This document shows positions 26,852 to 36,716 of a stretch of 64,000 nucleotides of DNA, in pieces (the first letter of the stretch is position 1; each line of letters begins with the position of its first letter). The DNA comes from an uncultured Pseudomonas sp. (GTDB taxonomy: Bacteria > Pseudomonadota > Gammaproteobacteria > Pseudomonadales > Pseudomonadaceae), in the NCBI RefSeq assembly GCF_946885955.1, contig NZ_CAMPHI010000010.1, positions 62,001 through 126,000 on the forward strand. The letters are read 5' to 3'. The notes beneath the pieces are model-generated. The model was not told where the DNA came from, searched no databases, and saw only the letters and a list, made by a program, of their open reading frames with translations. The translations under genes and the position numbers were made by a program.

Positions 26852-28392
26852 GCGGTTTCATCGACCCAGCGTTGTTCCAGGTGGGTTCTTGCACCTTGTG
26901 GCGGCGTGCCCTGCTGGCACGCCAGTTCGCCAACCTGCAGGCCGGCGGCCGTCAGGCGTTCGCGCAAGGTACCGAGCTCCGCATCGATCAGGCTGACAGT
27001 GCTGGGCAGCTCGGCCCACAGCTGGCTGGATAAGCTGCCGCGCAGCAGTTGCGCCTGGACCTGCAGCGGGCCGAGGGGCGCGAGGTCGAACGCCAGGTCG
27101 ACTTTCCACAGCGCTTCCTTCTGTTCGTTCTTCGCCGATTGCTGTGATTCCTCATGCTGGATTTTTACCTGCAGGGGCACCAGCTCCTGCTGATTGCGCA
27201 TGGGAATTTCCAGCTGCCAGGTGGTCAGCAGATTGCCCTCCGGGCCCATCTGGCTCTGCGCCAGACTGGATAGCTGATGGGTCTGCAAACGCGACACTGC
27301 GGCGGCGGCGAGCTTCAACAGGCTTTCCAGATCGCCTTCGCCCTCCATCGCCTGTAGCAATCGAGATGGCAAGGGAAAGCTCAAGGCCTGTTGACGCGAA
27401 CCGGGTTGCCCGAGCGAGCCGAGCAGGTTGCGGGCGAACGCCGGCAGCGCCTGGGCCATGGCGGCGCCGGCATTGGCCGCGGTGAGCGGGGTGCTGCCGG
27501 GCAGCAGTGGTAGCAACTGGGTAATCAGGCGTAACAGGTTGGCCTTCATGTCGGTCGGCAAGGTCGCGCCCTGGCCGCCGAGCAGCCTGCTTTCGAGAAA
27601 CAGGCCGCTGTTCTCCAGCGCTTGGCCAACGCCTTTGGCGGTGCTCAGTTGGGCGCTGTCGGGCAGGGCGCCGAGCAGCTTGTCGATGCTGCTGCGCAGT
27701 CCCTCCGGCAGCCCTTCCTTGCCGCCAAGCGTCTGCAGGGCGCCGAGCAGCGGCTCGAAGGAACCCTGGCGCGTATGCTGGCTGCCCAGTTGCTGGCTCA
27801 ACGCCAGTTGATCGAGGCGGCCGCTGAGTGGCAGGAAGTTCAGGGCCTGGCTGCCTTGCACCTGGGCGCTGAGCAGGCTGCCGAGCGGCAAGGGTAGTGG
27901 CGTTTCCAGGGACAGTTTGCTGCCGGCCAGCGGCGTGTTGAGCAGATTGACCAGCACCTTGTAGATCACCTGCTGGGTGGTGCCCAGGGGCAGTTGTTCG
28001 CGCGCCTCGACTTTGCCTTGCAGCAGGGTGCCGATCGGCAGCTGTTGCAGATCCAGGCTGGTCATGACCTTGCCGCCACCGGACTGCAGCGCAACCGCCA
28101 ATTGGGTGTCGGACAGCGCCGTGACGGCCAACGCCGTACCCTGGGCCAGCGGCCGTGGGCTGCTGGCTTGCAAAGTCGTCTGGCGGCCGTTATCCAGGGT
28201 CAGCTTGAGCAGCAACTGAAAGCTCTGCGCCACTTCCTTGAGCGCGACCACCTCGGCGTTCGCGGTCTCGCCGCTGGCCAGGAGCCCCTGTAGCGGCTGC
28301 AGCAGCTTCAGGGCCAGGTCATTGGTGGCGGCGCTCGGACGATTGCTCGGGGCTATCGGTCCGATGTTTCTGGGGCTGCTGATTTCGCTCAT
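26848..28392 (-). CDS. FliK-like flagellar hook-length control protein
   Basis: A 514-residue, Leu/Gln/Ala-rich protein without signal peptide or membrane segment. The C-terminal part (about residues 390-480: LLTTWQLEIPMRNQQELVPLQVKIQ, then WKVDLAFDLAPLGPLQVQAQL) matches the FliK C-terminal domain. It is a second FliK-type protein besides the one at 4007, and is coupled with a FlhB C-domain protein, the natural target of FliK. The start at 28392 gives MSEISSP; an in-frame ATG about 50 bases upstream cannot be excluded. Confidence 0.75.
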   Translation of the reverse strand: MSEISSPRNIGPIAPSNRPSAATNDLALKLLQPLQGLLASGETANAEVVALKEVAQSFQLLLKLTLDNGRQTTLQASSPRPLAQGTALAVTALSDTQLAVALQSGGGKVMTSLDLQQLPIGTLLQGKVEAREQLPLGTTQQVIYKVLVNLLNTPLAGSKLSLETPLPLPLGSLLSAQVQGSQALNFLPLSGRLDQLALSQQLGSQHTRQGSFEPLLGALQTLGGKEGLPEGLRSSIDKLLGALPDSAQLSTAKGVGQALENSGLFLESRLLGGQGATLPTDMKANLLRLITQLLPLLPGSTPLTAANAGAAMAQALPAFARNLLGSLGQPGSRQQALSFPLPSRLLQAMEGEGDLESLLKLAAAAVSRLQTHQLSSLAQSQMGPEGNLLTTWQLEIPMRNQQELVPLQVKIQHEESQQSAKNEQKEALWKVDLAFDLAPLGPLQVQAQLLRGSLSSQLWAELPSTVSLIDAELGTLRERLTAAGLQVGELACQQGTPPQGARTHLEQRWVDETA

Positions 28393-28446
28393 TGGCGGGT
28401 TACAACCTGTCGAAAATGCCCACTGCGGGTGAAGGGGCATGGCATG

Positions 28447-28452
28447 TATAAT
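28447..28452 (+). promoter_or_regulatory. Candidate -10 box for the ccm operon
   Basis: A perfect TATAAT, preceded directly by TG, lies 93 bases before ccmA and upstream of a C7 tract at 28455-28461. No good -35 box is visible, so this is tentative. Confidence 0.35.
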
Positions 28453-28544
28453 CGCCCCCCCGTCCGGGTCGGCTGCGCATTCAATTGGCGTCAGTATAGC
28501 GGCCAGGACGCCGTCGACTTGAACCGCATTTAGGTACCCATGCC

Positions 28545-29180
28545 TTGACCAGTCCCCTGCTCGAAACCCTGGCGCTCGCCTGTGAGCGAGACTGGCGCAT
28601 GCTCTTCGAGGGCCTGGAGTTGCGCTTGGTTCCCGGTGAAATGCTGCAGGTCTCCGGCCCCAATGGCAGCGGCAAAACCAGTTTGCTGCGTTTGCTGGTC
28701 GGGTTGATGGCGCCGACCGCCGGGGAAATCCGTTTGCACGGCCGGCCGTTGAGTTCGCAGCGCGCCGAGTTGGCACGTAATCTACTCTGGATCGGTCATG
28801 CCGCCGGGATCAAGGGCTTGCTCACCGCCGAGGAAAACCTCGCCTGGCTGTGCGCCCTGCAGCAACCCGCCGAACGCGCTGCGATCTGGCAGGCGCTGGA
28901 AGCGGTGGGGCTGCGCGGATTCGAAGACGTACCCTGCCATGCGCTTTCCGCCGGCCAGCAACGGCGTGTGGCGCTCGCGCGGCTATACCTGCCCGCGCCG
29001 GCGCTGTGGGTGCTGGACGAACCTTTCACCGCCCTCGACAAGCATGCCGTGGCCCAGCTGGAAGCTCACCTGGCGGGGCATTGCGAGCGGGGCGGCTTGG
29101 TCGTGCTGACCACCCATCATTCACTGACGCTCAAGCCGGCCGGCTATCGCGAGCTTGATCTGGGGCAAATACGCGCATGA
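28545..29180 (+). CDS. ccmA: Haem exporter ATP-binding subunit CcmA
   Basis: CcmA is the ATPase of the CcmABCD complex that releases holo-CcmE during cytochrome c maturation. The 211-residue ABC protein has Walker A GPNGSGKT, the signature LSAGQQRR and Walker [10 protein letters not shown]. The start is TTG at 28545; the ATG at 28540 runs into a stop after two codons. Its stop overlaps the ccmB start by 4 bases. Confidence 0.95.
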   Translation: MTSPLLETLALACERDWRMLFEGLELRLVPGEMLQVSGPNGSGKTSLLRLLVGLMAPTAGEIRLHGRPLSSQRAELARNLLWIGHAAGIKGLLTAEENLAWLCALQQPAERAAIWQALEAVGLRGFEDVPCHALSAGQQRRVALARLYLPAPALWVLDEPFTALDKHAVAQLEAHLAGHCERGGLVVLTTHHSLTLKPAGYRELDLGQIRA

Positions 29181-29848
29181 GCAATGTATTTACCCTGCTG
29201 CTGAATCGCGAAGCACGGCTGTTGTTTCGCCGTCCGGCGGAATTGGCCAATCCACTGGTGTTCTTCGCTATCGTCATTGCGCTGTTTCCGTTGGCCGTTG
29301 GGCCGCAGACGGAAATGTTGAAAAGCCTGTCGCCCGGCCTGGTCTGGGTGGCGGCACTGTTGGCCGTCCTGTTGTCGCTGGATGGCTTGTTTCGCAGCGA
29401 TTTCGAAGACGGCTCGCTGGAGCAGTGGGTCCTTTCGCCGCACCCCCTGGCTCTTCTGGTATTGGCGAAGGTGCTGGCACACTGGCTGTTTTCCGGCCTG
29501 GCGCTGGTGCTCCTGGCGCCCTTGCTGGCGTTGATGCTGGGCCTGCCGGGGCGCTGCCTGCCGGTGCTGCTGCTATCGCTATTGCTCGGCACACCGGTGC
29601 TGAGCCTGCTGGGCGCGGTCGGCGCGGCGCTGACCGTTGGGCTCAAGCGCGGCGGTCTGTTGCTGGCGCTGCTGATTTTGCCGCTGTATATCCCGGTGCT
29701 GATTCTGGGCAGCGGGGCCTTGCAGGCTAGCCTGCAAGGGTTGCCGACACTCGGCCACTTGTTGTGGCTGGCCAGCCTGACCGCATTGGCGGTGACGCTG
29801 ACACCGTTCGCCATCGCCGCCGGGCTGAAAATCAGCGTTGGCGAGTAA
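29177..29848 (+). CDS. ccmB: Haem exporter membrane subunit CcmB
   Basis: A 223-residue inner-membrane protein with six hydrophobic segments, the CcmB component of the CcmABC transporter. The [14 protein letters not shown] and [17 protein letters not shown] segments are family-typical. It overlaps ccmA by 4 bases; a 109-base gap without recognised features precedes ccmC. Confidence 0.94.
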   Translation: MSNVFTLLLNREARLLFRRPAELANPLVFFAIVIALFPLAVGPQTEMLKSLSPGLVWVAALLAVLLSLDGLFRSDFEDGSLEQWVLSPHPLALLVLAKVLAHWLFSGLALVLLAPLLALMLGLPGRCLPVLLLSLLLGTPVLSLLGAVGAALTVGLKRGGLLLALLILPLYIPVLILGSGALQASLQGLPTLGHLLWLASLTALAVTLTPFAIAAGLKISVGE

Positions 29849-29957
29849 GCTGTAATCCTCTACCGCGGGGGCGGTCGAGCCGGATAGCTGCTGGTCCGGC
29901 GCCATCCCCGCGAACTGCATCCGGGCCATGGGCACTGTTGCCATGGCTCGCTGACTG

Positions 29958-30725
29958 ATGAGTAAGTTGATGAACTGGACGTGGTTTCACAAGCTGGGCT
30001 CGCCCAAGTGGTTTTATGAAATCAGTGGCCGTTGGCTGCCCTGGCTGGCCGTCGCCGCCGTAGTGCTGCTGACCGTGGGCATGGTCTGGGGGCTGGCGTT
30101 CGCGCCGCCCGACTACCAGCAAGGCAACAGTTTCCGGATCATCTATATCCATGTGCCCGCGGCGTTTCTCGCCCAGTCGGTCTATGTGATGCTGGCCGTG
30201 GCCGGTATCGTCGGCCTGGTGTGGAAGATGAAACTGGCCGATGTCGCGCTGCAGCAGGCCGCCCCCGTCGGCGCCTGGATGACGGCCATCGCACTGATCA
30301 CCGGCGCCGTCTGGGGCAAGCCGACCTGGGGCACCTACTGGGTCTGGGATGCGCGGCTGACCGCGATGCTGATCCTGCTGTTCCTGTATTTCGGCGTGAT
30401 CGCCCTCGGCCAGGCGATCAGCAATCGCGACAGCGCGGCCAAGGCCTGCGCGGTGCTGGCCATCGTCGGGGTGGTGAATATCCCGATCATCAAATATTCG
30501 GTGGAGTGGTGGAACACCCTGCACCAGCCGGCCACTTTCAGCGTGGTGAGCAAGCCGAGCATGCCGTTCGAGATGTGGATGCCGCTGTTGCTGATGGTGC
30601 TGGGCTTCTACTGCTTCTTCGGCGCGGTACTGCTGTCGCGCATGCGCCTCGAAGTGCTCAAGCGCGAGGCGCGCAGCAGCTGGGCGAAAACCGAAGTCCA
30701 GCGCCTGGTGGAGAGCAGCCAATGA
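29958..30725 (+). CDS. ccmC: Haem handling protein CcmC
   Basis: CcmC loads haem onto CcmE in the periplasm. The 255-residue protein has six membrane segments and the tryptophan-rich WWD-type motif ([17 protein letters not shown]), with histidines in IYIHVPAAF and WNTLHQPA as probable haem ligands. It overlaps ccmD by 4 bases. Confidence 0.95.
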   Translation: MSKLMNWTWFHKLGSPKWFYEISGRWLPWLAVAAVVLLTVGMVWGLAFAPPDYQQGNSFRIIYIHVPAAFLAQSVYVMLAVAGIVGLVWKMKLADVALQQAAPVGAWMTAIALITGAVWGKPTWGTYWVWDARLTAMLILLFLYFGVIALGQAISNRDSAAKACAVLAIVGVVNIPIIKYSVEWWNTLHQPATFSVVSKPSMPFEMWMPLLLMVLGFYCFFGAVLLSRMRLEVLKREARSSWAKTEVQRLVESSQ

Positions 30726-30898
30726 GTTTCGCCACCTTCGGCGAGTTTCTCGCCATGGGCAATCATGGCCCCTATGTCTGGTCCTGCTACGCCATCAGCC
30801 TGGCCGTGCTGGGGCTGAATGTGGCGCTGCCAATCCTGGCGCGTCGCCGTTACCTGCAAGACGAGGCGCGTCGTTTGCGCCGGGAGAAGTCGAAGTGA
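30722..30898 (+). CDS. ccmD: Haem exporter accessory protein CcmD
   Basis: A 58-residue single-pass protein ([21 protein letters not shown], then a basic C-terminus) that stabilises the CcmABC-CcmE complex. Both ends overlap its neighbours: ATGA with ccmC and GTGA with ccmE. Small size and the HGPYVWSCY segment identify it. Confidence 0.92.
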   Translation: MSFATFGEFLAMGNHGPYVWSCYAISLAVLGLNVALPILARRRYLQDEARRLRREKSK

Positions 30899-31374
30899 AC
30901 CCTGTCCGCAAGAAGCGTCTGTATATCGTCCTGGCCATCATCGCCGGCGTCGGCATCGCGGTGGCGCTGGCCCTGAGCGCGCTGCAGCAGAACATCAACC
31001 TGTTCTATTCGCCGACCCAGATCGCCAATGGCGAAGCGCCGCAAGACACGCGCATCCGTGCCGGCGGTCTGGTCGAGGTGGGCTCGGTGCAGCGTTCCGG
31101 CGACTCCCTGGAAACCGCTTTCGTGGTTACCGATGGCGCGAAGAGCGTGACCGTGCGCTACAGCGGCATCCTTCCCGACCTGTTCCGCGAAGGCCAGGGC
31201 ATCGTCGCCATGGGCAAGCTCGACGGCAGCGGCGTGCTGATCGCCGATGAGGTGCTGGCCAAGCACGATGAAAACTACATGCCGCCGGAGGTCATGCAGG
31301 CCCTCGAACAGAGCGGGATGAAGCAGCAACATGACGCCGCCAACCAGTCCACCGCAGCAGGAGGCGCACAATGA
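30895..31374 (+). CDS. ccmE: Periplasmic haem chaperone CcmE
   Basis: CcmE carries haem covalently on a histidine between CcmC and CcmF. The 159-residue protein has an N-terminal anchor (residues 8-30), an OB-fold domain and the haem-binding histidine H124 with Y128 in [13 protein letters not shown]. The start is GTG at 30895, overlapping the ccmD stop. Confidence 0.95.
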   Translation: MNPVRKKRLYIVLAIIAGVGIAVALALSALQQNINLFYSPTQIANGEAPQDTRIRAGGLVEVGSVQRSGDSLETAFVVTDGAKSVTVRYSGILPDLFREGQGIVAMGKLDGSGVLIADEVLAKHDENYMPPEVMQALEQSGMKQQHDAANQSTAAGGAQ

Positions 31375-33344
31375 TCCCCGAACTTGGCCACCTGTCGATG
31401 ATCCTGGCCCTGTGCATGGCGCTGGTGCAGGCAACCCTGCCGCTGATCGGCGCCTGGCGCGGCGACCGCCAATGGATGAGCCTGGCGCAGCCGGCGGCCT
31501 GGGGGCAGTTCGCCTTTATGGCGTTCGCCTTCATCTGCCTGACCCATGCCTTTATGGTCGACGACTTTTCCGTCGCCTACGTGGCGCACAACTCCAACAG
31601 CGCCTTGCCCTGGTATTACAAGTTCAGCGCGGTGTGGGGCGCCCATGAAGGTTCACTGCTGCTCTGGGGCTTGATTCTCGCCGGCTGGACCTTTGCCGTA
31701 TCGATTTTTTCGCGGCAGTTGCCGGAAGAAATGCTGGCCCGGGTACTGGGCGTGATGGGCATCATCAGCATCGGTTTCCTGTTGTTCCTGATCGTTACCT
31801 CCAACCCTTTCGAACGTCTGCTGTTCGATACCCCGAGCGACGGCCGCGACCTGAATCCGCTGCTGCAGGATTTCGGCCTGATCATTCATCCGCCGATGCT
31901 CTACATGGGCTACGTCGGCTTTTCCGTGGCCTTCGCATTCGCCATCGCCGCGCTGCTCGGCGGCAAGCTGGACGCGGCATGGGCGCGCTGGTCGCGGCCC
32001 TGGACCATCATCGCCTGGGCATTTCTCGGCATCGGTATCGCCCTGGGCTCGTGGTGGGCCTACTACGAATTGGGCTGGGGCGGCTGGTGGTTCTGGGACC
32101 CGGTGGAGAACGCCTCCTTCATGCCCTGGCTGGTCGGTACCGCGCTGATTCATTCGCTGGCCGTGACCGAGAAGCGCGGCGTATTCAAGAGTTGGACCGT
32201 GCTGCTGGCGATCGCCGCGTTTTCCCTGAGCCTGCTCGGCACCTTCCTGGTCCGTTCCGGGGTGCTGACTTCGGTGCACGCGTTCGCCAACGATCCCGAG
32301 CGCGGCGTGTTCGTCCTGGCGTTCCTGCTGGTGGTGGTCGGCGGTTCGCTGACGCTGTTCGCGATCCGCGCGCCGGTGGTGAAGAGCCAGGTCGGGTTCG
32401 CCCTGTGGTCGCGGGAAACGCTGTTGCTGGCGAATAACCTGATTCTCGTCGTGACGGCCTCGATGATCCTGCTTGGCACTCTCTATCCCCTGGTGCTGGA
32501 CGCGATGACCGGCGCCAAGCTGTCGGTCGGCCCACCCTATTTCAATGCGCTGTTCGTGCCCCTGATGGGCCTGTTGATGGCGATGTTGGCGATCGGGGTG
32601 GTGGTGCGCTGGAAGGATACGCCGCTGCGCTGGTTACTGGGCATGCTCGCCCCGGTGCTGCTCGCCAGCGTGCCGCTGGCGCTGCTGGCGGCCTGGCTGG
32701 TCGGCGACTTCAGTTGGGGCGTGCTCGGCGTTTGCCTGTTGGCGGCCTGGGTGGTCCTTGCCGGTCTGCGCGACCTGCGCGACAAGACCCGGCACAAGGG
32801 CTTGGTGGCCGGCTTGCGCGGCCTGAAACGCAGCTACTGGGGCATGCAGGTCGCCCATCTGGGCCTGGTGGTCTGCGCCCTGGGGGTGATTCTCACCAGC
32901 ACCGGAAGTTTCGAACGCGACATGCGCATGGCCCCGGGCGATTCGGTCGAACTTGGCGGCTATCGCTTCGTCTTCGACGGTGCGGTGCACCGCGAGGGCC
33001 CCAACTTCACCGCGGACAAGGGGACGGTACGGATCTTCCAGAACGACCGGCAAATCGCCGAGCTGCATCCGGAAAAGCGCCTGTATAGCGTGCAGCAATC
33101 GATGATGACCGAAGCGGGCATCGACGCCGGGATCACCCGCGACCTGTTCGTGGCGCTCGGCGAACCCCTGGAGAACGGCGCTTGGGCGGTGCGCATGCAC
33201 ATCAAGCCGTTCGTCCGTTGGATCTGGTTCGGCGCGATTCTGATGGGCTTTGGCGGCGTACTTTCGGCCTCCGATAAACGTTACCGGATGAAAGTCAAAA
33301 CCCGTGTGCGCGAAGCCCTTGGCATGGCGGGGGTGCAGGCATGA
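31371..33344 (+). CDS. ccmF: Cytochrome c haem lyase subunit CcmF
   Basis: CcmF transfers haem from CcmE to apocytochrome c with CcmH/I. The 657-residue polytopic protein has the WWD haem-binding signature ([19 protein letters not shown]) and conserved histidines in [10 protein letters not shown] and [12 protein letters not shown]. Length is normal. It overlaps ccmE and ccmG by 4 bases each. Confidence 0.96.
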   Translation: MIPELGHLSMILALCMALVQATLPLIGAWRGDRQWMSLAQPAAWGQFAFMAFAFICLTHAFMVDDFSVAYVAHNSNSALPWYYKFSAVWGAHEGSLLLWGLILAGWTFAVSIFSRQLPEEMLARVLGVMGIISIGFLLFLIVTSNPFERLLFDTPSDGRDLNPLLQDFGLIIHPPMLYMGYVGFSVAFAFAIAALLGGKLDAAWARWSRPWTIIAWAFLGIGIALGSWWAYYELGWGGWWFWDPVENASFMPWLVGTALIHSLAVTEKRGVFKSWTVLLAIAAFSLSLLGTFLVRSGVLTSVHAFANDPERGVFVLAFLLVVVGGSLTLFAIRAPVVKSQVGFALWSRETLLLANNLILVVTASMILLGTLYPLVLDAMTGAKLSVGPPYFNALFVPLMGLLMAMLAIGVVVRWKDTPLRWLLGMLAPVLLASVPLALLAAWLVGDFSWGVLGVCLLAAWVVLAGLRDLRDKTRHKGLVAGLRGLKRSYWGMQVAHLGLVVCALGVILTSTGSFERDMRMAPGDSVELGGYRFVFDGAVHREGPNFTADKGTVRIFQNDRQIAELHPEKRLYSVQQSMMTEAGIDAGITRDLFVALGEPLENGAWAVRMHIKPFVRWIWFGAILMGFGGVLSASDKRYRMKVKTRVREALGMAGVQA

Positions 33345-33877
33345 AGCGTCTGATCCTGCTGGTACCTTTGGCGCTGTTCCTCGGCGTCGCGCTGTTTCTC
33401 TACCGCGGGCTGTTCCTCGACCCGTCGGAATTGCCCTCGGCGCTGATCGGCAAGCCGTTCCCGCAATTTACCCTGCCGGCGGTGCTGGGCGAGGGCAGCG
33501 TCAGCCGTGCCGACCTGGTCGGCAAACCGGCGCTGGTCAATGTCTGGGCCACCTGGTGCGTCTCCTGCCGCGCCGAACATCCGGAGCTCAACAAGCTGGC
33601 GCAGATGGGCGTGGTGGTGCATGGCGTGAACTACAAGGACGACAACGCCTCCGCACGTAAATGGCTTACCGAGTTGCACAACCCCTACCAGCTGAATATC
33701 GAGGATGCGCGCGGCAGCCTGGGGCTGGATCTGGGCGTCTACGGTGCGCCGGAAACCTTCATGATCGACAAGAACGGGATTATTCGGCACAAGTATGTCG
33801 GCGTGATCGATGAGCGGGTGTGGCGCGAGCAGCTGGCGCCGCTGTATCAGGAACTGGTCGACGAGGCCGCGCCATGA
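33341..33877 (+). CDS. ccmG: Thiol:disulfide interchange protein CcmG (DsbE)
   Basis: A membrane-anchored periplasmic thioredoxin that reduces the haem-binding cysteines of apocytochrome c. The 178-residue protein has an N-terminal anchor (residues 4-22) and the active site WCVSC (C73, C76) followed by the CcmG-type GVNYKDD and GVYGAPETFMID segments. It overlaps ccmF and ccmH by 4 bases. Confidence 0.95.
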   Translation: MKRLILLVPLALFLGVALFLYRGLFLDPSELPSALIGKPFPQFTLPAVLGEGSVSRADLVGKPALVNVWATWCVSCRAEHPELNKLAQMGVVVHGVNYKDDNASARKWLTELHNPYQLNIEDARGSLGLDLGVYGAPETFMIDKNGIIRHKYVGVIDERVWREQLAPLYQELVDEAAP

Positions 33878-34386
33878 GCCGCTTTCTGCGTCCCAACAGC
33901 CTGGGCAGGCGCGTGCTGCTGATCCTGGCCTTGACCCTGGTCGGCCTGGGCAGCGCCCAGGCGGCGATCGACACCTATGAGTTCTCCAGCCAGGCCGAGC
34001 GCGAGCGTTATCGCCTCCTGGTCGAAGAGCTGCGTTGCCCGAAATGCCAGAACCAGAACCTCGCCGACTCCAATGCGCCCATCGCCATGGACCTGCGTGC
34101 GCAGATCTACCGCATGCTCAGTGAGGGCCAGAGCAACGAGCAGATCATCGACTATCTGGTCAGCCGCTACGGCGATTTCGTGCTGTATAAACCGCCGGTC
34201 ACCGGCCGCACGTTGCTGCTGTGGTACGGCCCGGCCTGCCTGCTGGCCGGCGGTTTCGTGCTGCTCGGGATCATAGTGCTGCGCCGTCGCGGCAAACCGA
34301 GCGTCGTGGCCAGCGGCCTTTCTACGGATGAACAGCAGCGCCTGGCGGCACTGCTCAACCAACCGCCTGTGGATAACAAAGACTGA
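33874..34386 (+). CDS. ccmH: Cytochrome c-type biogenesis protein CcmH
   Basis: CcmH (CcmL) is a membrane-bound oxidoreductase that presents apocytochrome c to CcmF. The 170-residue protein has a signal peptide (cut near SAQAAID), the redox motif [18 protein letters not shown] with C55 and C58, and a C-terminal transmembrane helix. The ATG at 33874 overlaps the ccmG stop; a longer frame upstream lies within ccmG. Confidence 0.95.
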   Translation: MSRFLRPNSLGRRVLLILALTLVGLGSAQAAIDTYEFSSQAERERYRLLVEELRCPKCQNQNLADSNAPIAMDLRAQIYRMLSEGQSNEQIIDYLVSRYGDFVLYKPPVTGRTLLLWYGPACLLAGGFVLLGIIVLRRRGKPSVVASGLSTDEQQRLAALLNQPPVDNKD

Positions 34387-35603
34387 TGATCGAATTCTGG
34401 TTGTGCGCCGGCTTGCTGTTGCTGGCGGCCTTGGCTTTTCTGCTGATTCCCGTGGTGCGCGGCCGCAAGGCGCAAGCCGAAGAGGACCGCACCGCACTCA
34501 ACGTAAGCCTGTATCAGGAGCGCCTGCAGGAGCTGGAAAGCCAGCATGCCGCCGGCGTGCTTGACGACCAACAACTGCAGCTCGGGCGCGACGAGGCGTC
34601 GCGCGAGCTGCTGGCCGATACCGAAGGTGCCACGGGCCAGCCGCGTCGACGCGTGCTGGGCAGCAAGATTCCGCTGACCGCGGCCCTGCTGATGCCGTTA
34701 TTGGCCTATGGCCTGTATCTGCACTGGGGCGCGATTGACGATGTCGAGCGTGCGCGCACCTTCGCCGAGCAGCCGAAGACCATTGAAGAAATGACCGCGC
34801 GCCTCGAAGCCCAGGTGCAAAGCATGCCGGACTCGGCCGAGAGCTGGTATTTCCTTGGGCGTACCTATATGGCTCAGGAGCGTGCTGGCGACGCCGCCAA
34901 GGCGTTCGAGCGCGCGGTCACGCTCGGCGGTCGCGCCCCCGAGCTGCTCGGACAATGGGCCCAGGCGCTGTATTTCGCCGGCAACCGCCAGTGGAATCCG
35001 CAATTGCAGGCATTGACCGACGAGGCCTTGCAGGCCGATCCGGCAGAGGTGACCAGCCTTGGCCTGCTCGGGATTGCCGCCTACGAAGACAAGCGCTTCC
35101 AGCAGGCCATCGATTACTGGGAGCAGCTGGTTGCCGCCTTGCCCGCGCAGGACCCCTCGCGCCAGGCGATCCAGGGCGGCATCGAGCGGGCGCGACAGAG
35201 TCTCGACCCGCAGTCGGCCAGTGCGCCGGCCGCTGCCCAGGTGCCTGCCGAGGCCCACGCGCTGACCGTCAAGGTCGCGCTGGCCGCCGAACTGCAAGGC
35301 AAGGTTCAGCCCGACGATACTGTGTTCGTGTTCGCTCGCGCGGTCTCCGGGCCGCCGATGCCGCTGGCGGTGAAGCGCCTGAGCGTGGCCGACCTGCCGG
35401 CCGAGGTCAGCCTGTCGGACAGCGACGCGATGATGCCGCAGCTGAAAATCTCCGGCTTCGCACAGGTGCAACTGGTGGCGCGTATTTCGCGTAAGGGCAA
35501 CGCCACGGCTGGCGAGTGGGTCGGCAGCAGCGCGCCGCTGGCCAGCAGCACCACCGAGCCCCAGCAATTGACCATCGACACCGCGGAGGGCGCGGGACAG
35601 TGA
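34386..35603 (+). CDS. ccmI: Cytochrome c-type biogenesis protein CcmI
   Basis: CcmI (CycH) chaperones apocytochrome c for the CcmF-CcmH lyase. The 405-residue protein has two N-terminal membrane segments (residues 2-20 and about 95-113), a cytoplasmic loop between them, and a periplasmic tetratricopeptide region ([27 protein letters not shown]). It shares one base with the ccmH stop and overlaps the next gene by 4 bases. Confidence 0.92.
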   Translation: MIEFWLCAGLLLLAALAFLLIPVVRGRKAQAEEDRTALNVSLYQERLQELESQHAAGVLDDQQLQLGRDEASRELLADTEGATGQPRRRVLGSKIPLTAALLMPLLAYGLYLHWGAIDDVERARTFAEQPKTIEEMTARLEAQVQSMPDSAESWYFLGRTYMAQERAGDAAKAFERAVTLGGRAPELLGQWAQALYFAGNRQWNPQLQALTDEALQADPAEVTSLGLLGIAAYEDKRFQQAIDYWEQLVAALPAQDPSRQAIQGGIERARQSLDPQSASAPAAAQVPAEAHALTVKVALAAELQGKVQPDDTVFVFARAVSGPPMPLAVKRLSVADLPAEVSLSDSDAMMPQLKISGFAQVQLVARISRKGNATAGEWVGSSAPLASSTTEPQQLTIDTAEGAGQ

Positions 35604-35926
35604 ACAGGTCGATACCGGTTGCCCTGGCGATGGCCTTGGCGGCTCTGACCGGTTGTACGGTGCACAGCAGCGCACCGATCAGCCAGCCCCCGGTTGTCAG
35701 TAAATCCCACCCACGTTATGCGCCACCGCCCGGTGCCGAGAGCCAATGGGATGCGGGCCTGGGTGTGTATATCGTCGGCGGCGCCCGCGATCTGTACTAC
35801 CGTGAGCGCACCTATTACCGCTGGAATAATGGCGGCTGGAGCTGGGCGAGCAACCCGCAAGGCCCCTGGCGGCCGACCGATAGCAGCGGCGTACCGCCTG
35901 GCTTGTACCGGCGTTACGCACAGTAA
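35600..35926 (+). CDS. Small putative lipoprotein at the end of the ccm operon
   Basis: A 108-residue protein with a type II signal peptide; the lipobox is LTGC with C19. The mature part is rich in Tyr, Trp, Gly and Pro ([38 protein letters not shown]), a short YXX-type beta pattern found in small Pseudomonas lipoproteins of unknown function. The GTG start overlaps the ccmI stop (GTGA), so it is co-translated with the ccm genes. Confidence 0.75.
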   Translation: MNRSIPVALAMALAALTGCTVHSSAPISQPPVVSKSHPRYAPPPGAESQWDAGLGVYIVGGARDLYYRERTYYRWNNGGWSWASNPQGPWRPTDSSGVPPGLYRRYAQ

Positions 35927-35998
35927 TAGCCAGGCTTAGGTAGGGCGTTTTTGTCGTTCGGATAAAATCCGCGGTGCACTGGCGCCTGCCCCAACTTT

Positions 35999-36030
35999 CC
36001 CCGGATTGCGCTGACGCTTATCCAGGCTAG
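35999..36030. repeat. REP-like repeat fragment
   Basis: The CCGGATTGCGCTGACGCTTA-TCCAGGCTAG stretch is a diverged right half of the element at 36118-36193. The 318-base gap 35927-36244 contains this, the complete copy below and no recognisable gene. Confidence 0.55.
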
Positions 36031-36117
36031 GGTCTGCGTTGCTCTAGCGCCTATGTTCATGTGCAAGGCCAGCGCCGGACAAGGCCGCGCCATGTCCTCC
36101 CGGTTAATGCGCGTTTT

Positions 36118-36193
36118 GTAGCCCGGATGAAATCCGGGAAAGGCTTCGCCTACAGGATTGTTCCCGGATTGCGCCCAGGCTTATCCGGGCTAC
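36118..36193. repeat. REP-like palindromic repeat, complete copy
   Basis: The 76-base element is bounded by 11-base perfect inverted repeats: GTAGCCCGGAT at 36118-36128 and its complement at 36183-36193. Inner parts (AAATCCGGGAA and TTCCCGGATTGCGC) also pair. Partial copies occur at 26441 and 35999. Such extragenic palindromes are common between pseudomonad genes. Confidence 0.75.
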
Positions 36194-36244
36194 GGGGGCG
36201 CTCTCAGCTAGCCTGGATGATCCGAGGGCTTTGCACGCCGCCGC

Positions 36245-36688
36245 TCAATGCGCCGGGCAGGGCGTCGCCGGGCGACTTTCGCCGGGCAAGTCGAAATCTT
36301 CGATCAGCCGGCAGATCGCCTCGCCGTCCGGTGCGCACTCGGCTTTGTCGGTCCAGTCGTCGAGGGCCTTGTGCATCACCAGGGCCAGGCGCTGGCATTC
36401 GTCGATATGGGCTTGCAGTGCAGTCAGGCGTTCGCGCATCAGCTCGCGTACCTCGGCACAGGGCGCGGCGCCGCTGTCGGCGCGGGCCAGAATCGCCTGC
36501 ACATCCTTGAGGCTGAAACCCAGGCGGCGGGCGCGGGCGATAAAGCGCAGGCGCTGCAAATCGGTCTGACTGAATTGCTGATAGCCATTGTGCGGGTCGC
36601 GCACCGGCCGCAGCAGCCCGAGCTCGCTGTAGTGACGGACGGTTTCGGCGCTGACCCCGGCGGCTTTGGCCAGTTGTGCGACACGCAT
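36245..36688 (-). CDS. MerR-family metal-responsive regulator (CadR/ZntR type)
   Basis: A 147-residue MerR protein: winged helix at residues 1-70 (VAQLAKAAGVSAETVRHYSELGLLRPVRD) and a dimerisation/effector region with cysteines C77, C98, C118, C126 and a C-terminal C144-x-x-H147. The C77 and C118-x7-C126 pattern resembles the Zn/Cd/Pb-sensing subgroup (ZntR, CadR, PbrR). No metal-efflux ATPase gene is adjacent; the neighbour mlaA is on the same strand upstream. The metal cannot be decided from sequence alone. Confidence 0.8.
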   Translation of the reverse strand: MRVAQLAKAAGVSAETVRHYSELGLLRPVRDPHNGYQQFSQTDLQRLRFIARARRLGFSLKDVQAILARADSGAAPCAEVRELMRERLTALQAHIDECQRLALVMHKALDDWTDKAECAPDGEAICRLIEDFDLPGESRPATPCPAH

Positions 36689-36716
36689 GGACAGTCTCCG
36701 TAATAACGGCGGCGGA

